Assembly: GCF_000243155.2 (NCBI RefSeq)
Contig: NC_018017.1
Coordinates: 1,736,001-1,800,000, forward strand
DNA from: Desulfitobacterium dehalogenans ATCC 51507
Lineage (GTDB): Bacteria > Bacillota > Desulfitobacteriia > Desulfitobacteriales > Desulfitobacteriaceae
Reading direction: 5' to 3'
DNA: 64,000 nucleotides
Shown here: positions 55,192 through 63,442 of the stretch, piece by piece
Layout of the letters: each line of letters opens with the position of its first letter
Numbering within the stretch: position 1 is the stretch's first letter
Translations under genes and position numbers: made by a program
The notes under the pieces: generated by a model
Told to the model about the DNA's origin: nothing
What the model saw: only the letters and a program-made list of their open reading frames with translations
Databases searched by the model: none

Positions 55192-55740
55192 TTATTTGTC
55201 CATGGACTTTTTGAGGTTTTCAGCGGCGTCGGCGGCGCTATCCATAGCGTCATTGATTGTAGTGGCTTTGATATCAGCCCCCACAAAACGATAACGGAAG
55301 CCGAAAAACAGTCCGATAACCATTAGAGGAATGGTAACCCAAAAGGCGAAGATCATAAGCAAGACGAGGGCGGTAATGGGGAATGAGCCCTTTACTTCCG
55401 TCCCTTTAAGCACTTCAAAGGAATTTTCGTTGCCCTTGCGCAGAAGTTTTAAGAAAAAGTCCCAGGCATCCTTGAAGAGAGAAAGGAATGGATTCTCCTT
55501 ATCGCCGCTATGATGCTCCTTTTTCCAATCCTTGGCCTGATAGGAGACGACATGGGCATCGACGGCTTTTTCACTGCTGTAATAACCGCCGCTGGAAGGG
55601 GCGTGGATTTTATCTTGTTTTTCGAGATAGATGATGGCGTCCAGCAGATCCCCGTTAGCAGCATCCAGAGCAGCTTTAGCCTCCTCAAAGGTGATATTTC
55701 CCATTGAACATAGTTTTTCTACTTTTTCCAGGGGTGTCAT
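55192..55740 (-). CDS. UBA-like/DUF4342 membrane protein, first gene of the two-component operon
   Basis: 182 residues. Residues 1-45 form a UBA/TS-N-like helical domain (EKVEKLCSMGNITFEEAKAALDAANGDLLDAIIYLE), followed by a charged linker and a DUF4342-like region with a hydrophobic segment (ITALVLLMIFAFWVTIPLMVIGLFFGF) that spans the membrane. The C-terminus is helical. AAGGAGGAAGG precedes the ATG. It may be a target or modulator of the two-component pair encoded 27 bases downstream. Confidence 0.78.
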   Translation of the reverse strand: MTPLEKVEKLCSMGNITFEEAKAALDAANGDLLDAIIYLEKQDKIHAPSSGGYYSSEKAVDAHVVSYQAKDWKKEHHSGDKENPFLSLFKDAWDFFLKLLRKGNENSFEVLKGTEVKGSFPITALVLLMIFAFWVTIPLMVIGLFFGFRYRFVGADIKATTINDAMDSAADAAENLKKSMDK

Positions 55741-56197
55741 AGATCCTTCCTCCTTGTTTTTTGGCTTTCAACTTGGCTATGTCTGAATTCTAACCCAAAA
55801 AACTTTAAGGACTATTGGCTTAAAATTAAAATTACATTAAAAAACAATGAAAAGCCCCGACTTTCAGTGCGTAATATACAAACAATATACACGTAATAAA
55901 GACATAATATACAAATTTTAGATTAAGTCAATGGTTTCTAGTAAGTCATTATCCGCTTAAGAAGGGGAATTAGATTTTTATTTTAATTCCTCCGCTTAGA
56001 CAAATTAATTGATATTAATGCTTTATACAAAAACGGCAAAAACCCTGCATTTGTTTTCCTCTAATGATAATTTTTATGGTACTGCTATTTTAACCTATGT
56101 ACCTAGATCATTACTTTGAAAAAGCACCGTGAAAAAGTATAATTGAATAAACGGAATGAATGCAAAAAGTTTCCGAGTTTTAGTATAGGAGTGCAGA
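55741..56197. other. Intergenic AT-rich stretch with repeated AATATACA motifs
   Basis: No gene is seen. TAATATACAAA-like words occur at about 55872, 55884 and 55905; they may be operator repeats for the leftward operon or simple AT-rich sequence. Confidence 0.5.
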
Positions 56198-56905
56198 ATG
56201 ACAATGACCAGAGAACTAAAAATCATCGCCCGTATTCGCACTGATTTCCCGACAAAGTTCGGAATTCCCCGTCAAAGTGGCCTCATAGATGAACTTAAAG
56301 CGGTCATAGTGTTCGAGCCGGAATACCGCAATCCTGATGCAATACGCGGTTTAGAAGGGTTTTCTCATATCTGGCTTATTTGGGAGTTTTCTGAAGCTGT
56401 CCGCGACACGTGGTCTCCGACTGTGCGCCCGCCGCGGCTGGGCGGCAACAAACGAATGGGGCTTTTCGCAACGCGCTCTCCCTTTCGGCCTAACCCGCTG
56501 GGGCTCTCATCTGTAAGGATTGAGAGGGTAGAAGTTCATCCGGAGTTCGGCCCGATTCTCCATGTATCGGGGGCCGATCTTATGGATCATACTCCCATTT
56601 TCGATATTAAGCCATATCTTCCTTATACAGACTGCCACCCGGAGGCTGTGGGGGGATTCATCGAACCACTCACAGATCATAAATTGGAGGTGGACTTCCC
56701 TGAGCCATGGCTAAGCCGTATTCCGCCGGAACGGCGGGAGGCCCTTTTCAGTGTACTGGCCCATGACCCCAGGCCTTCTTATCAAAATGACCCTGAACGT
56801 ATTTACGGTCTCGAATTTGCTGGATTCGATATAAAGTTTACAGTTCTGGATAAGGTGCTTACAGTGTGTGAAGTGGTACAAGGCAGAACACATCCTGCTT
56901 CCTAG
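56198..56905 (+). CDS. trmO: tRNA threonylcarbamoyladenosine methyltransferase TrmO (TsaA-like)
   Basis: 235 residues. Conserved blocks ARIRTDFPTKFGIPRQ, GLEGFSHIWLIWEFSE, RMGLFATRSPFRPNPLGLS and VSGADLMDHTPIFDIKPYLPYTD are diagnostic of TrmO, which N6-methylates t6A at position 37 of a tRNA(Thr) using S-adenosylmethionine. AGGAG lies 6 bases before the ATG. It stands alone. Confidence 0.9.
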   Translation: MTMTRELKIIARIRTDFPTKFGIPRQSGLIDELKAVIVFEPEYRNPDAIRGLEGFSHIWLIWEFSEAVRDTWSPTVRPPRLGGNKRMGLFATRSPFRPNPLGLSSVRIERVEVHPEFGPILHVSGADLMDHTPIFDIKPYLPYTDCHPEAVGGFIEPLTDHKLEVDFPEPWLSRIPPERREALFSVLAHDPRPSYQNDPERIYGLEFAGFDIKFTVLDKVLTVCEVVQGRTHPAS

Positions 56906-57015
56906 TAGAATTTAGGGGGCAGGATTTTTCGTTTAAGGACTATTTAGATTTTTTATACTTTAATAAAAATAGCTATTGACTAAGTCATTAAGCTGTGGTA
57001 ATTTTTACATGCGGG

Positions 57016-57150
57016 ATACTTGTTATTGCAATACTTGTCTGACTAATACTTGATGTGATAATAATTGTACCTACAATAATTGAAGGATTTATGAAAGTTA
57101 GAACTAAAACTATATCCGTTTCAGCTACATATGCTTCAACTACATAAGCT
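57016..57150. repeat. Nine 15-bp units, diverged tandem repeat
   Basis: ATACTTG starts units at 57016, 57031 and 57046; ATAATTG at 57061 and 57076; and TCARCTACATAWGCT fills 57121-57135 and 57136-57150. The whole block has a strict 15-base period but no intact reading frame with a start codon on either strand. The rest of 56906-57310 has no gene. Confidence 0.6.
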
Positions 57151-57238
57151 CAGGTCTCATTTACCACGATTCTCACAAAGTGATACTTACCAGATGAATG
57201 AGATGGATGAATAAAAAAACAATGAGGGGTTAGATTTG

Positions 57239-57282
57239 GGATTCATGAATTTAAGTTTCATTTTACTTAGGTTTATGAATCC
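57239..57282. promoter_or_regulatory. Inverted repeat before the LysM gene
   Basis: GGATTCAT (57239-57246) and ATGAATCC (57275-57282) flank a 28-base loop just upstream of the ribosome site; candidate operator or leader hairpin. Confidence 0.4.
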
Positions 57283-57310
57283 TAGAATAAAAAATTTAAG
57301 GAGGAGTAAC

Positions 57311-58297
57311 ATGAAAAAAACCCTGGGTATTATTCTATCAATTTCAGTCGCTTTTTCCGTATTGGCACTCCCGATTTTTGCTGCAGTTGACACCACAACT
57401 TCAGCAACAGTGGAGGCACAAACCCCAGCTGCGCCCGCAACGCCGGCAAAACCTGCGGCAACAGCGCCAGCTGCAACAACTAGTGTCGACACCTCTAAAG
57501 TGGCAGCAGGATCCTACTACACCGTAGTAAGTGGTGACGCTTTCTGGATGATTGCTGCAAAAAATGGTCTGACAATTGACGCTTTAGCAAAATTAAATCC
57601 ACAAATTAAGAACATCAATTTGATTTTCCCTGGTCAAAAAATTCTTGTTAAGGCTGAAGCTGAAGCAACGGCTACTGCTCCCAGTACTACTGTTGCCCCG
57701 GCAGCAAAGAAACTTTACCAAGGAATTGGTATGGTAGCCAACTATCGTGATAACACTGCCAGACAAAAAAATCATGACAACTTAAACGTTACTACTGTTG
57801 CCGCACTTTTTGATGATGCCGGCAAGATTGTAAAATTACAGTTTGACGTTTTAGAAGTCCTTCCTGATATGTTCCCAGGTTGGATGGATCCTGAAGCGGC
57901 AGACAAATCACTCTACAAAAATGCTCAAACCAATGGCTTTAACTGGGAAACTAAGAAAGAAGAAGGCGATGCTTACGCTATGAAAGCCAGCGCCGTTTCC
58001 GGTAAAGAATGGTGGGAGCAAATGAACTTCTATGAAGAGTACTTCAAAGGAAAGACTGTTGCCGAAGTTCAAGCTTGGTTTGCTAAGTATTGCGATGCCA
58101 ACGGAAGACCTTATAAAATGGCTTATCCTGAGAAGTTAACTGACGCTGATAAAGCTAAAGTTGCAACCTTCACAGAAGCTGAAAAGAAAATGCTCGTAGA
58201 CGTTACAACCGGTGCTACTATGTCACTTCAAGATCCACACTCCCGCTTCATTGATGCTTTAGTAAAAGCTTATGAAGTAAGAAAAGAAGTAAAATAA
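57311..58297 (+). CDS. Secreted LysM protein with a C-terminal FMN-binding-like domain
   Basis: 328 residues from ATG 57311 behind AAGGAGGAG. Signal peptide with cleavage after PIFA, an Ala/Thr/Pro linker, one LysM domain (YYTVVSGDAFWMIAAKNGL... to about residue 115), a second linker, and a C-terminal domain of about 190 residues (LYQGIGMVANYRDN...). Near its end VDVTTGATMS resembles the [DN]xx[S/A]GAT motif in which Thr carries covalent FMN in extracellular electron-transfer proteins; here Thr replaces Ser/Ala. A wall-bound flavoprotein is an inference. A strong terminator follows. Confidence 0.75.
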   Translation: MKKTLGIILSISVAFSVLALPIFAAVDTTTSATVEAQTPAAPATPAKPAATAPAATTSVDTSKVAAGSYYTVVSGDAFWMIAAKNGLTIDALAKLNPQIKNINLIFPGQKILVKAEAEATATAPSTTVAPAAKKLYQGIGMVANYRDNTARQKNHDNLNVTTVAALFDDAGKIVKLQFDVLEVLPDMFPGWMDPEAADKSLYKNAQTNGFNWETKKEEGDAYAMKASAVSGKEWWEQMNFYEEYFKGKTVAEVQAWFAKYCDANGRPYKMAYPEKLTDADKAKVATFTEAEKKMLVDVTTGATMSLQDPHSRFIDALVKAYEVRKEVK

Positions 58298-58320
58298 ACA
58301 TAAGTCATGATGAAAAGGAA

Positions 58321-58360
58321 TTGCCCTGAATCAGTGATCTGATTCAGGGCAATCTTTTTT
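58321..58360 (+). terminator. Intrinsic terminator of the LysM gene
   Basis: TTGCCCTGAATCAG and CTGATTCAGGGCAA form a perfect 14-bp stem with a 4-base loop, followed by TCTTTTTT. It may also serve the convergent SCP2 gene. Confidence 0.88.
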
Positions 58361-58375
58361 GGGGTACAAGTAGGG

Positions 58376-58696
58376 TTATAGGAATTGCTGCATCTTCATG
58401 GCGGCGGACATATTGCCCTTGATTTTGATCTTGCCTGTCATAACGGCAGACATCGCGTTAAGTTTTCCTTGGTAAAAATCAACGAAGGTATCAAATTTAG
58501 CTTTTATGGTAACTACGGGGTCTTGAACTTCACCTTCTTTATAGACTGCTTTGCCGTTTTCGAAAGTAACGCTCCATACTCCGTGATCGCTGGCTGAAAA
58601 ATCATATTGATAGACTCCGTTGATGCTCGATGTTAGTTCCGCTTTTTCCTCCGTTTTTTTGATGAAGTCATCCATCAGTGCCTTAGGTGAATTCAT
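58376..58696 (-). CDS. SCP2 sterol-binding-domain protein
   Basis: 106 residues from ATG 58696 behind GGGAGG. The small SCP-2 fold is indicated by YQYDFSASDHGVWSVTFENGK, then DPVVTIKAKFDTFVDFYQGKL and MTGKIKIKGNMSAAMKMQQFL. Such proteins bind lipids or fatty acyl groups. The role in this bacterium is unknown; it might serve acyl metabolism. Confidence 0.82.
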   Translation of the reverse strand: MNSPKALMDDFIKKTEEKAELTSSINGVYQYDFSASDHGVWSVTFENGKAVYKEGEVQDPVVTIKAKFDTFVDFYQGKLNAMSAVMTGKIKIKGNMSAAMKMQQFL

Positions 58697-58879
58697 TGTC
58701 TTACCTCCCGTTTCTTTCATAAAAATCTAAAACGCTTAGGGATGTCCGAATATTCTGATATAAACTCTAGCATATCTGGTCTGGAATTTATATTATTTTT
58801 ATTAGAAAGACCAAAATTAGCTGAACGTAATATTTCAAAGAATATACACGAATGGCGGATTTTAGTTATTTAACTTATG

Positions 58880-58908
58880 ATTGAAAGAGTATGGATAATA
58901 AAGTATAA
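58880..58908 (+). promoter_or_regulatory. Sigma-A promoter of the marR-ABC operon
   Basis: TTGAAA (58880-58885), 17-base spacer, TATAAT (58903-58908). A near-consensus housekeeping promoter. Confidence 0.8.
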
Positions 58909-58940
58909 TGTTGCATGGCGAACAATTCGTCATGCAACAT
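58906..58940 (+). promoter_or_regulatory. MarR-type operator overlapping the promoter
   Basis: AATGTTGCATG and CATGCAACATT are perfect inverted 11-mers with an inner CGAA/TTCG pairing. The left arm overlaps the -10 box, so binding would block transcription. Autorepression by the MarR protein encoded next is the simple reading. Confidence 0.75.
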
Positions 58941-58977
58941 TATTGGTGTTTTTACTTAGTTAAGGAAGGAATATAGC

Positions 58978-59538
58978 ATGAAATCAATCGATCTGGACAA
59001 GAAAGCCATAGGGTTTCAAATCCGTTCTCTCAGTCATCTGATTAAACGGCATGTAAAGAACTCTGTTAATTTTCAATACGCTAAGAGGATCACCGGAACC
59101 AACAGTTGGATTATTGCTTATCTTGCGGAGAATAAGGATAAGGATATCTTTCAGAAAGATATTGAAGAGATGTTTACGGTCAATCGATCGACGGCTTCCA
59201 AAGTTCTTAAGCTTATGGAACAAAAAGAGCTTATCGATCGCCAGAGCGTGCCCTATGATGCACGCCTCAAGAAGCTGGTCCTTACGCCTAAGGCCTTGGC
59301 ACTTCACGAAAGTATTGTTGAAGATATTGACAACCTGGAAGCAATGTTGATTCGTGGTTTTACAGAAGAAGAAATCGTTCAGTTTTATTCTTATATCCAA
59401 AGAATGAAGAATAATTTAACAGAGAGCCCTTTCTCCCAAAGCAGTCTTGATGAGAAGGACTTAGGTAGTAAGAGGGACCTTGGTAAGGGAGACATGGAGT
59501 GTCAGAGGAAGCAGTTATTGGAGGAGTTCAGTGAATGA
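58978..59538 (+). CDS. MarR-family transcriptional regulator
   Basis: 186 residues. The winged helix is at about 55-110 (KDIFQKDIEEMFTVNRSTASKVLKLMEQKELIDRQSVPYDARLKK in two parts), with the DARLKKLVLT wing. The C-terminal 35 residues are a charged extension. It overlaps the first ABC gene by four bases (ATGA) and sits behind a strong promoter with a palindromic operator, so it most likely represses this exporter operon until a ligand binds. Confidence 0.9.
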   Translation: MKSIDLDKKAIGFQIRSLSHLIKRHVKNSVNFQYAKRITGTNSWIIAYLAENKDKDIFQKDIEEMFTVNRSTASKVLKLMEQKELIDRQSVPYDARLKKLVLTPKALALHESIVEDIDNLEAMLIRGFTEEEIVQFYSYIQRMKNNLTESPFSQSSLDEKDLGSKRDLGKGDMECQRKQLLEEFSE

Positions 59539-61292
59539 TTAGAAAACTAGCTGAAAGTATTCGGGAGTACAAGAAAGCAACTCTATTGACCCCGCTTTTT
59601 GTGGCCCTGGAAGTGACCATGGAAGTTATGATTCCTTTATTGATGGCCAATCTTATCGACTATGGCATTGATGCGGGAGATATGAATTATATAGCTAAAA
59701 TGGGAGGCGCTCTTCTTGTCGCGGCATTTATAAGTTTGGCTTTCGGACTATTAGCTGGAAGAACTGCCGCGGTTGCCTCGGCAGGCTTTGCCCAGAATCT
59801 GCGCAAGGACATGTTTTATAGAGTTCAGGGCTTTTCCTTCTCCAATATCGATAAGTTCTCCACAGCAAGCATAGTGACCCGACTGACCACAGACGTTACT
59901 AACGTGCAGAACTCCTTCCAAATGCTTACCCGCATGGCTATACGCAGTCCGATCATGCTTGTGTTTGCTCTCTTAGTCTCCTTCCGTATCGATCAAAAAC
60001 TGTCCCTTATTTTCCTGGGAAGCATTCCGATTCTCGGTGTGGGGCTATGGCTCATTATGAGCAATGCTCATCCCATTTTCGCCAGAGTCTTTCGCACCTA
60101 TGATAAGTTGAATAGCGTGGTTCAGGAAAATCTCCGGGGAATTAGGGTGGTGAAGTCCTTTGTCCGTGAAGACTTTGAAACGGAAAAATTCACGGCTATT
60201 TCCGGCTCAATCTACAAGGACTTTACCAAAGCGGAACGATTGCTGGTCTTTAATATGCCTCTGATGCAATTTTGCATGTATGCCTGTATTCTTTTAGTAT
60301 CCTGGTTTGGAGCCCGTGCCATTGTGGCTTCCGGTGGGGATCCCGTACTTGGGCTTTCCACAGGAGAACTTTTAAGCTTGATTACTTATGCCATCCTGAT
60401 TCTCATGAGCCTTATGATGCTTTCCATGGTCTTTGTTATGCTGACTATTTCCCGGGCTTCCGCCGAAAGGATCGTTGAACTTCTCGGGGAAGAGAGCAAT
60501 CTGCGAAACAATGACTATCCGGTCTATCAAGTCCGCAATGGAGATATTTCCTTTGAAAATGTCAGCTTCAGCTACGGTAATAACACGGAGAAATCAGTCT
60601 TGGCTAATATCAACCTGAAGATTAAAGCCGGTGAAACCATTGGCATTTTAGGGGGAACAGGATCCTCTAAATCTACTTTAGTCCAATTGATTCCCCGTCT
60701 GTACGACGTGACCCAGGGCCAGGTCAAGGTAGGCGGTGTCGACGTCAGAGAGTATGACCTTGAGACCTTACGGAATGAGGTGGCCATGGTTCTGCAGAAG
60801 AATGTGCTTTTCTCAGGAACGATCAAAGAAAACCTGCGCTGGGGAAATGAGAACGCCACGGGGGAAGAGCTCATCCATGCCTGCAAGCTGGCCCATGCCC
60901 ATGACTTCATTGAAGGATTCCCGGAAAAATACGATACCCTTCTTGAACAGGGAGGAGTAAATCTCTCGGGAGGGCAAAAACAGCGGCTATGTATAGCCCG
61001 GGCTTTGCTGAAGAATCCTAAAATCCTGATTCTTGATGATTCAACTAGTGCCGTGGATATGGAGACTGATGCCCAGATCCGCAGGGTGTTGGGCGAAGAG
61101 ATACCGAATACGACGAAGCTGATCATCGCTCAGCGGGTTTCATCAGTGCAGGATGCGGACAAGATCGTGGTCATGGATGATGGAAAAATAAGCGCTGTGG
61201 GTTCCCATGAAGAATTGCTGCAGAGCTGTGATATTTACAGGGAAGTCTATGAGTCGCAAGCTAAAGGGGGGAAGAATGATGATGGGATTTAG
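59535..61292 (+). CDS. ABC exporter half-transporter, degenerate-site subunit
   Basis: 585 residues: six membrane helices (about 1-320) and a nucleotide-binding domain. Walker A is GGTGSSKST (Ser replaces the usual Gly), the signature LSGGQKQRLC is canonical, Walker B ILILDDSTSAVD has Asp in place of the catalytic Glu, and the switch histidine is Gln (IIAQRVSS). These are the marks of the non-hydrolysing site in heterodimeric exporters such as TM287/288 or BmrCD. Partner: the next gene, which overlaps by 17 bases. Confidence 0.92.
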   Translation: MIRKLAESIREYKKATLLTPLFVALEVTMEVMIPLLMANLIDYGIDAGDMNYIAKMGGALLVAAFISLAFGLLAGRTAAVASAGFAQNLRKDMFYRVQGFSFSNIDKFSTASIVTRLTTDVTNVQNSFQMLTRMAIRSPIMLVFALLVSFRIDQKLSLIFLGSIPILGVGLWLIMSNAHPIFARVFRTYDKLNSVVQENLRGIRVVKSFVREDFETEKFTAISGSIYKDFTKAERLLVFNMPLMQFCMYACILLVSWFGARAIVASGGDPVLGLSTGELLSLITYAILILMSLMMLSMVFVMLTISRASAERIVELLGEESNLRNNDYPVYQVRNGDISFENVSFSYGNNTEKSVLANINLKIKAGETIGILGGTGSSKSTLVQLIPRLYDVTQGQVKVGGVDVREYDLETLRNEVAMVLQKNVLFSGTIKENLRWGNENATGEELIHACKLAHAHDFIEGFPEKYDTLLEQGGVNLSGGQKQRLCIARALLKNPKILILDDSTSAVDMETDAQIRRVLGEEIPNTTKLIIAQRVSSVQDADKIVVMDDGKISAVGSHEELLQSCDIYREVYESQAKGGKNDDGI

Positions 61293-63231
61293 GGGTGGGC
61301 CGGGAAAGGGTTCAATTCATGGCAGGGGACTTCCCGGCGGGAAACCGCCTAAAGCCAAGTTCAATCCTCAAACGGCAAAACGGCTTTTGTCTTATTTGCG
61401 AGGTTACAAGGTAGAAACCCTCTTCGTTATGGTTTGCATTCTGATCAGTGCTCTTGTCGGAGTTCTGTCCTCCGTATTCTTGAAGATCCTGATTGATAAC
61501 TATATTGCTCCCCTTCTTCTGGAAGCCGTCCCCAACTATGCCGGTTTGCTGCGGATTATGATGGTGATGGCGGGCATTTATCTGGTTGGGGTTCTATCCA
61601 CCTTAATTTATAACCGGATTATGGTGTCCATCTCCCAGGGGATATTAAAGAAAATCCGGGATGAGATGTTTTCCCACATGCAGAAGTTGCCCATTAAGTA
61701 TTTTGACTCCCATACCCACGGCGATGTGATGAGTCATTACACCAATGATACGGATACCTTAAGACAGATGATCTCCCAAGGTATTCCGCACACCTTTTCC
61801 TCCTTCGTTACGATTGTTGCAGTTTTCTTTGCCATGCTATACCTCAGCCTTTGGCTGACCTTGTTTGTAGTCTTGTGTATTTTCCTTATCTTAAGGCTTA
61901 TCGGCAGCATTGCAGGCAAGAGTGGTACCTATTTTATCCGGCAGCAGCAATCCTTGGGAGCTCTTAATGGCTATATCGAAGAGATGATCAACGGTCAGCG
62001 GGTCGTTAAGGTCTTTAACTATGAAGAAAAAGCCAAAGAGACCTTTAACCGCAAAAATGAGGAGCTTTGTGCCCATGCCACGGCAGCCAATTCCTATGTC
62101 AATATCATCATGCCTATGATGAACAATTTTGGCTATATCCTTTATGTAGCTTTAGCCATTGTCGGCGGCTTCATGGCTATTAGGGGAGTTCCCAATCTGA
62201 CCATCATCGGGACTAATGTACTTACCTTGGGAACGATTGCCTCTTTCCTGCAGTTGTCCCGCAGCTTCATCATGCCCATTGCTCAGGTGTCTCAGCAGTT
62301 AAATGCCATCATCATGGCTTTAGCTGGGGCTGAACGGATCTTCAAACTCCTTGATGAAGAGCCGGAAAGGGATGAAGGGCATGTGAGCTTAGTCCATGTC
62401 AAAAAAGAAAAAGGCCGCATGATTGAAAGTGCAGAGCACACAGATATGTGGGCCTGGAAAATTCCTCAGGAAGATGGAACGGTGGAGTATAGAGAGCTTA
62501 AAGGAGAAGTCCGTTTCTTCGATGTAGACTTTGGCTATGAAGAGAATAAGATGGTTCTGCACAACATCACCTTATATGCTGAACCCGGGCAGAAGGTGGC
62601 CTTTGTCGGGGCTACGGGAGCCGGTAAGACTACCATTACCAATCTGATCAACCGTTTCTATGATCTTGCCGATGGAAAGATCCGCTACGACGGAATCAAC
62701 ATCAATAAAATCAAAAAAGGGGATCTGCGCCGTTCCCTGGGTATCGTACTGCAGGATGTCAATCTGTTTACAGGAACAGTGATGGACAATATCCGTTATG
62801 GCCGTCTTGATGCTGGTGATGAGGAATGCATTGCCGCCGCTAAGCTGGCCAATGCAGATGGCTTTATCCGTATGCTTCCCCAAGGCTATCAGACGGTTCT
62901 TTCCGGGGACGGCAGCGGATTATCTCAAGGCCAACGGCAGCTGATATCGATTGCCCGTGCCGCGGTAGGGGACCCGCCGGTGATGATTCTGGATGAAGCC
63001 ACCTCCTCCATCGACACCCGCACCGAGGCCATCGTCCAGCGGGGGATGGATTCCTTGATGGAAGGGAGAACGGTCTTTGTCATTGCCCATAGACTTTCCA
63101 CAGTTAAGAACTCCGATGTGATCATGGTTCTCGAAAAGGGAAGGGTTATTGAACGAGGCACCCATGAGAAGCTGATTGCCGAAAAAGGGAAGTATTATCA
63201 GCTTTATACGGGAGCCTTTGAGCTGGAATAG
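61276..63231 (+). CDS. ABC exporter half-transporter, catalytic-site subunit
   Basis: 651 residues from ATG 61276 behind GGGGGGAAG. A Gly/Lys-rich head of about 30 residues precedes the membrane domain (LFVMVCILISALVGVL onward). The nucleotide-binding domain has Walker A GATGAGKTT, signature LSQGQRQLIS, Walker B VMILDEATSSID and switch histidine IAHRLST, so it carries the competent catalytic Glu and His. There is a 50-residue insertion before the nucleotide-binding domain (HVKKEKGRMIESAEH...) as in BmrD-like subunits. It forms a heterodimer with the preceding protein to export drugs or lipids. Confidence 0.92.
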   Translation: MMMGFRGGPGKGSIHGRGLPGGKPPKAKFNPQTAKRLLSYLRGYKVETLFVMVCILISALVGVLSSVFLKILIDNYIAPLLLEAVPNYAGLLRIMMVMAGIYLVGVLSTLIYNRIMVSISQGILKKIRDEMFSHMQKLPIKYFDSHTHGDVMSHYTNDTDTLRQMISQGIPHTFSSFVTIVAVFFAMLYLSLWLTLFVVLCIFLILRLIGSIAGKSGTYFIRQQQSLGALNGYIEEMINGQRVVKVFNYEEKAKETFNRKNEELCAHATAANSYVNIIMPMMNNFGYILYVALAIVGGFMAIRGVPNLTIIGTNVLTLGTIASFLQLSRSFIMPIAQVSQQLNAIIMALAGAERIFKLLDEEPERDEGHVSLVHVKKEKGRMIESAEHTDMWAWKIPQEDGTVEYRELKGEVRFFDVDFGYEENKMVLHNITLYAEPGQKVAFVGATGAGKTTITNLINRFYDLADGKIRYDGININKIKKGDLRRSLGIVLQDVNLFTGTVMDNIRYGRLDAGDEECIAAAKLANADGFIRMLPQGYQTVLSGDGSGLSQGQRQLISIARAAVGDPPVMILDEATSSIDTRTEAIVQRGMDSLMEGRTVFVIAHRLSTVKNSDVIMVLEKGRVIERGTHEKLIAEKGKYYQLYTGAFELE

Positions 63232-63233
63232 CG

Positions 63234-63256
63234 CAGAGGGGGGGAATCCCCCTCTG
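63234..63256 (+). terminator. GC-rich hairpin after the exporter operon
   Basis: CAGAGGGGG and CCCCCTCTG form a 9-bp perfect stem 3 bases after the stop codon; no T-run follows. Confidence 0.45.
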
Positions 63257-63442
63257 AGTGAGTCTCGCTCAAACATCCCGCTACTCGAAATGGCGAAAAT
63301 ATATTTAGAATAGCTACCTTTTTCCAATTACGAATGGTTAGTTTTCTACCCAACTTAAAAGAGGATTTCGGAATTGTGCAAGCGAAAACATGTAATATGA
63401 TAGTTGAATATCTCTAGAAATTTAAAAGTGAGGAGTATTCTT

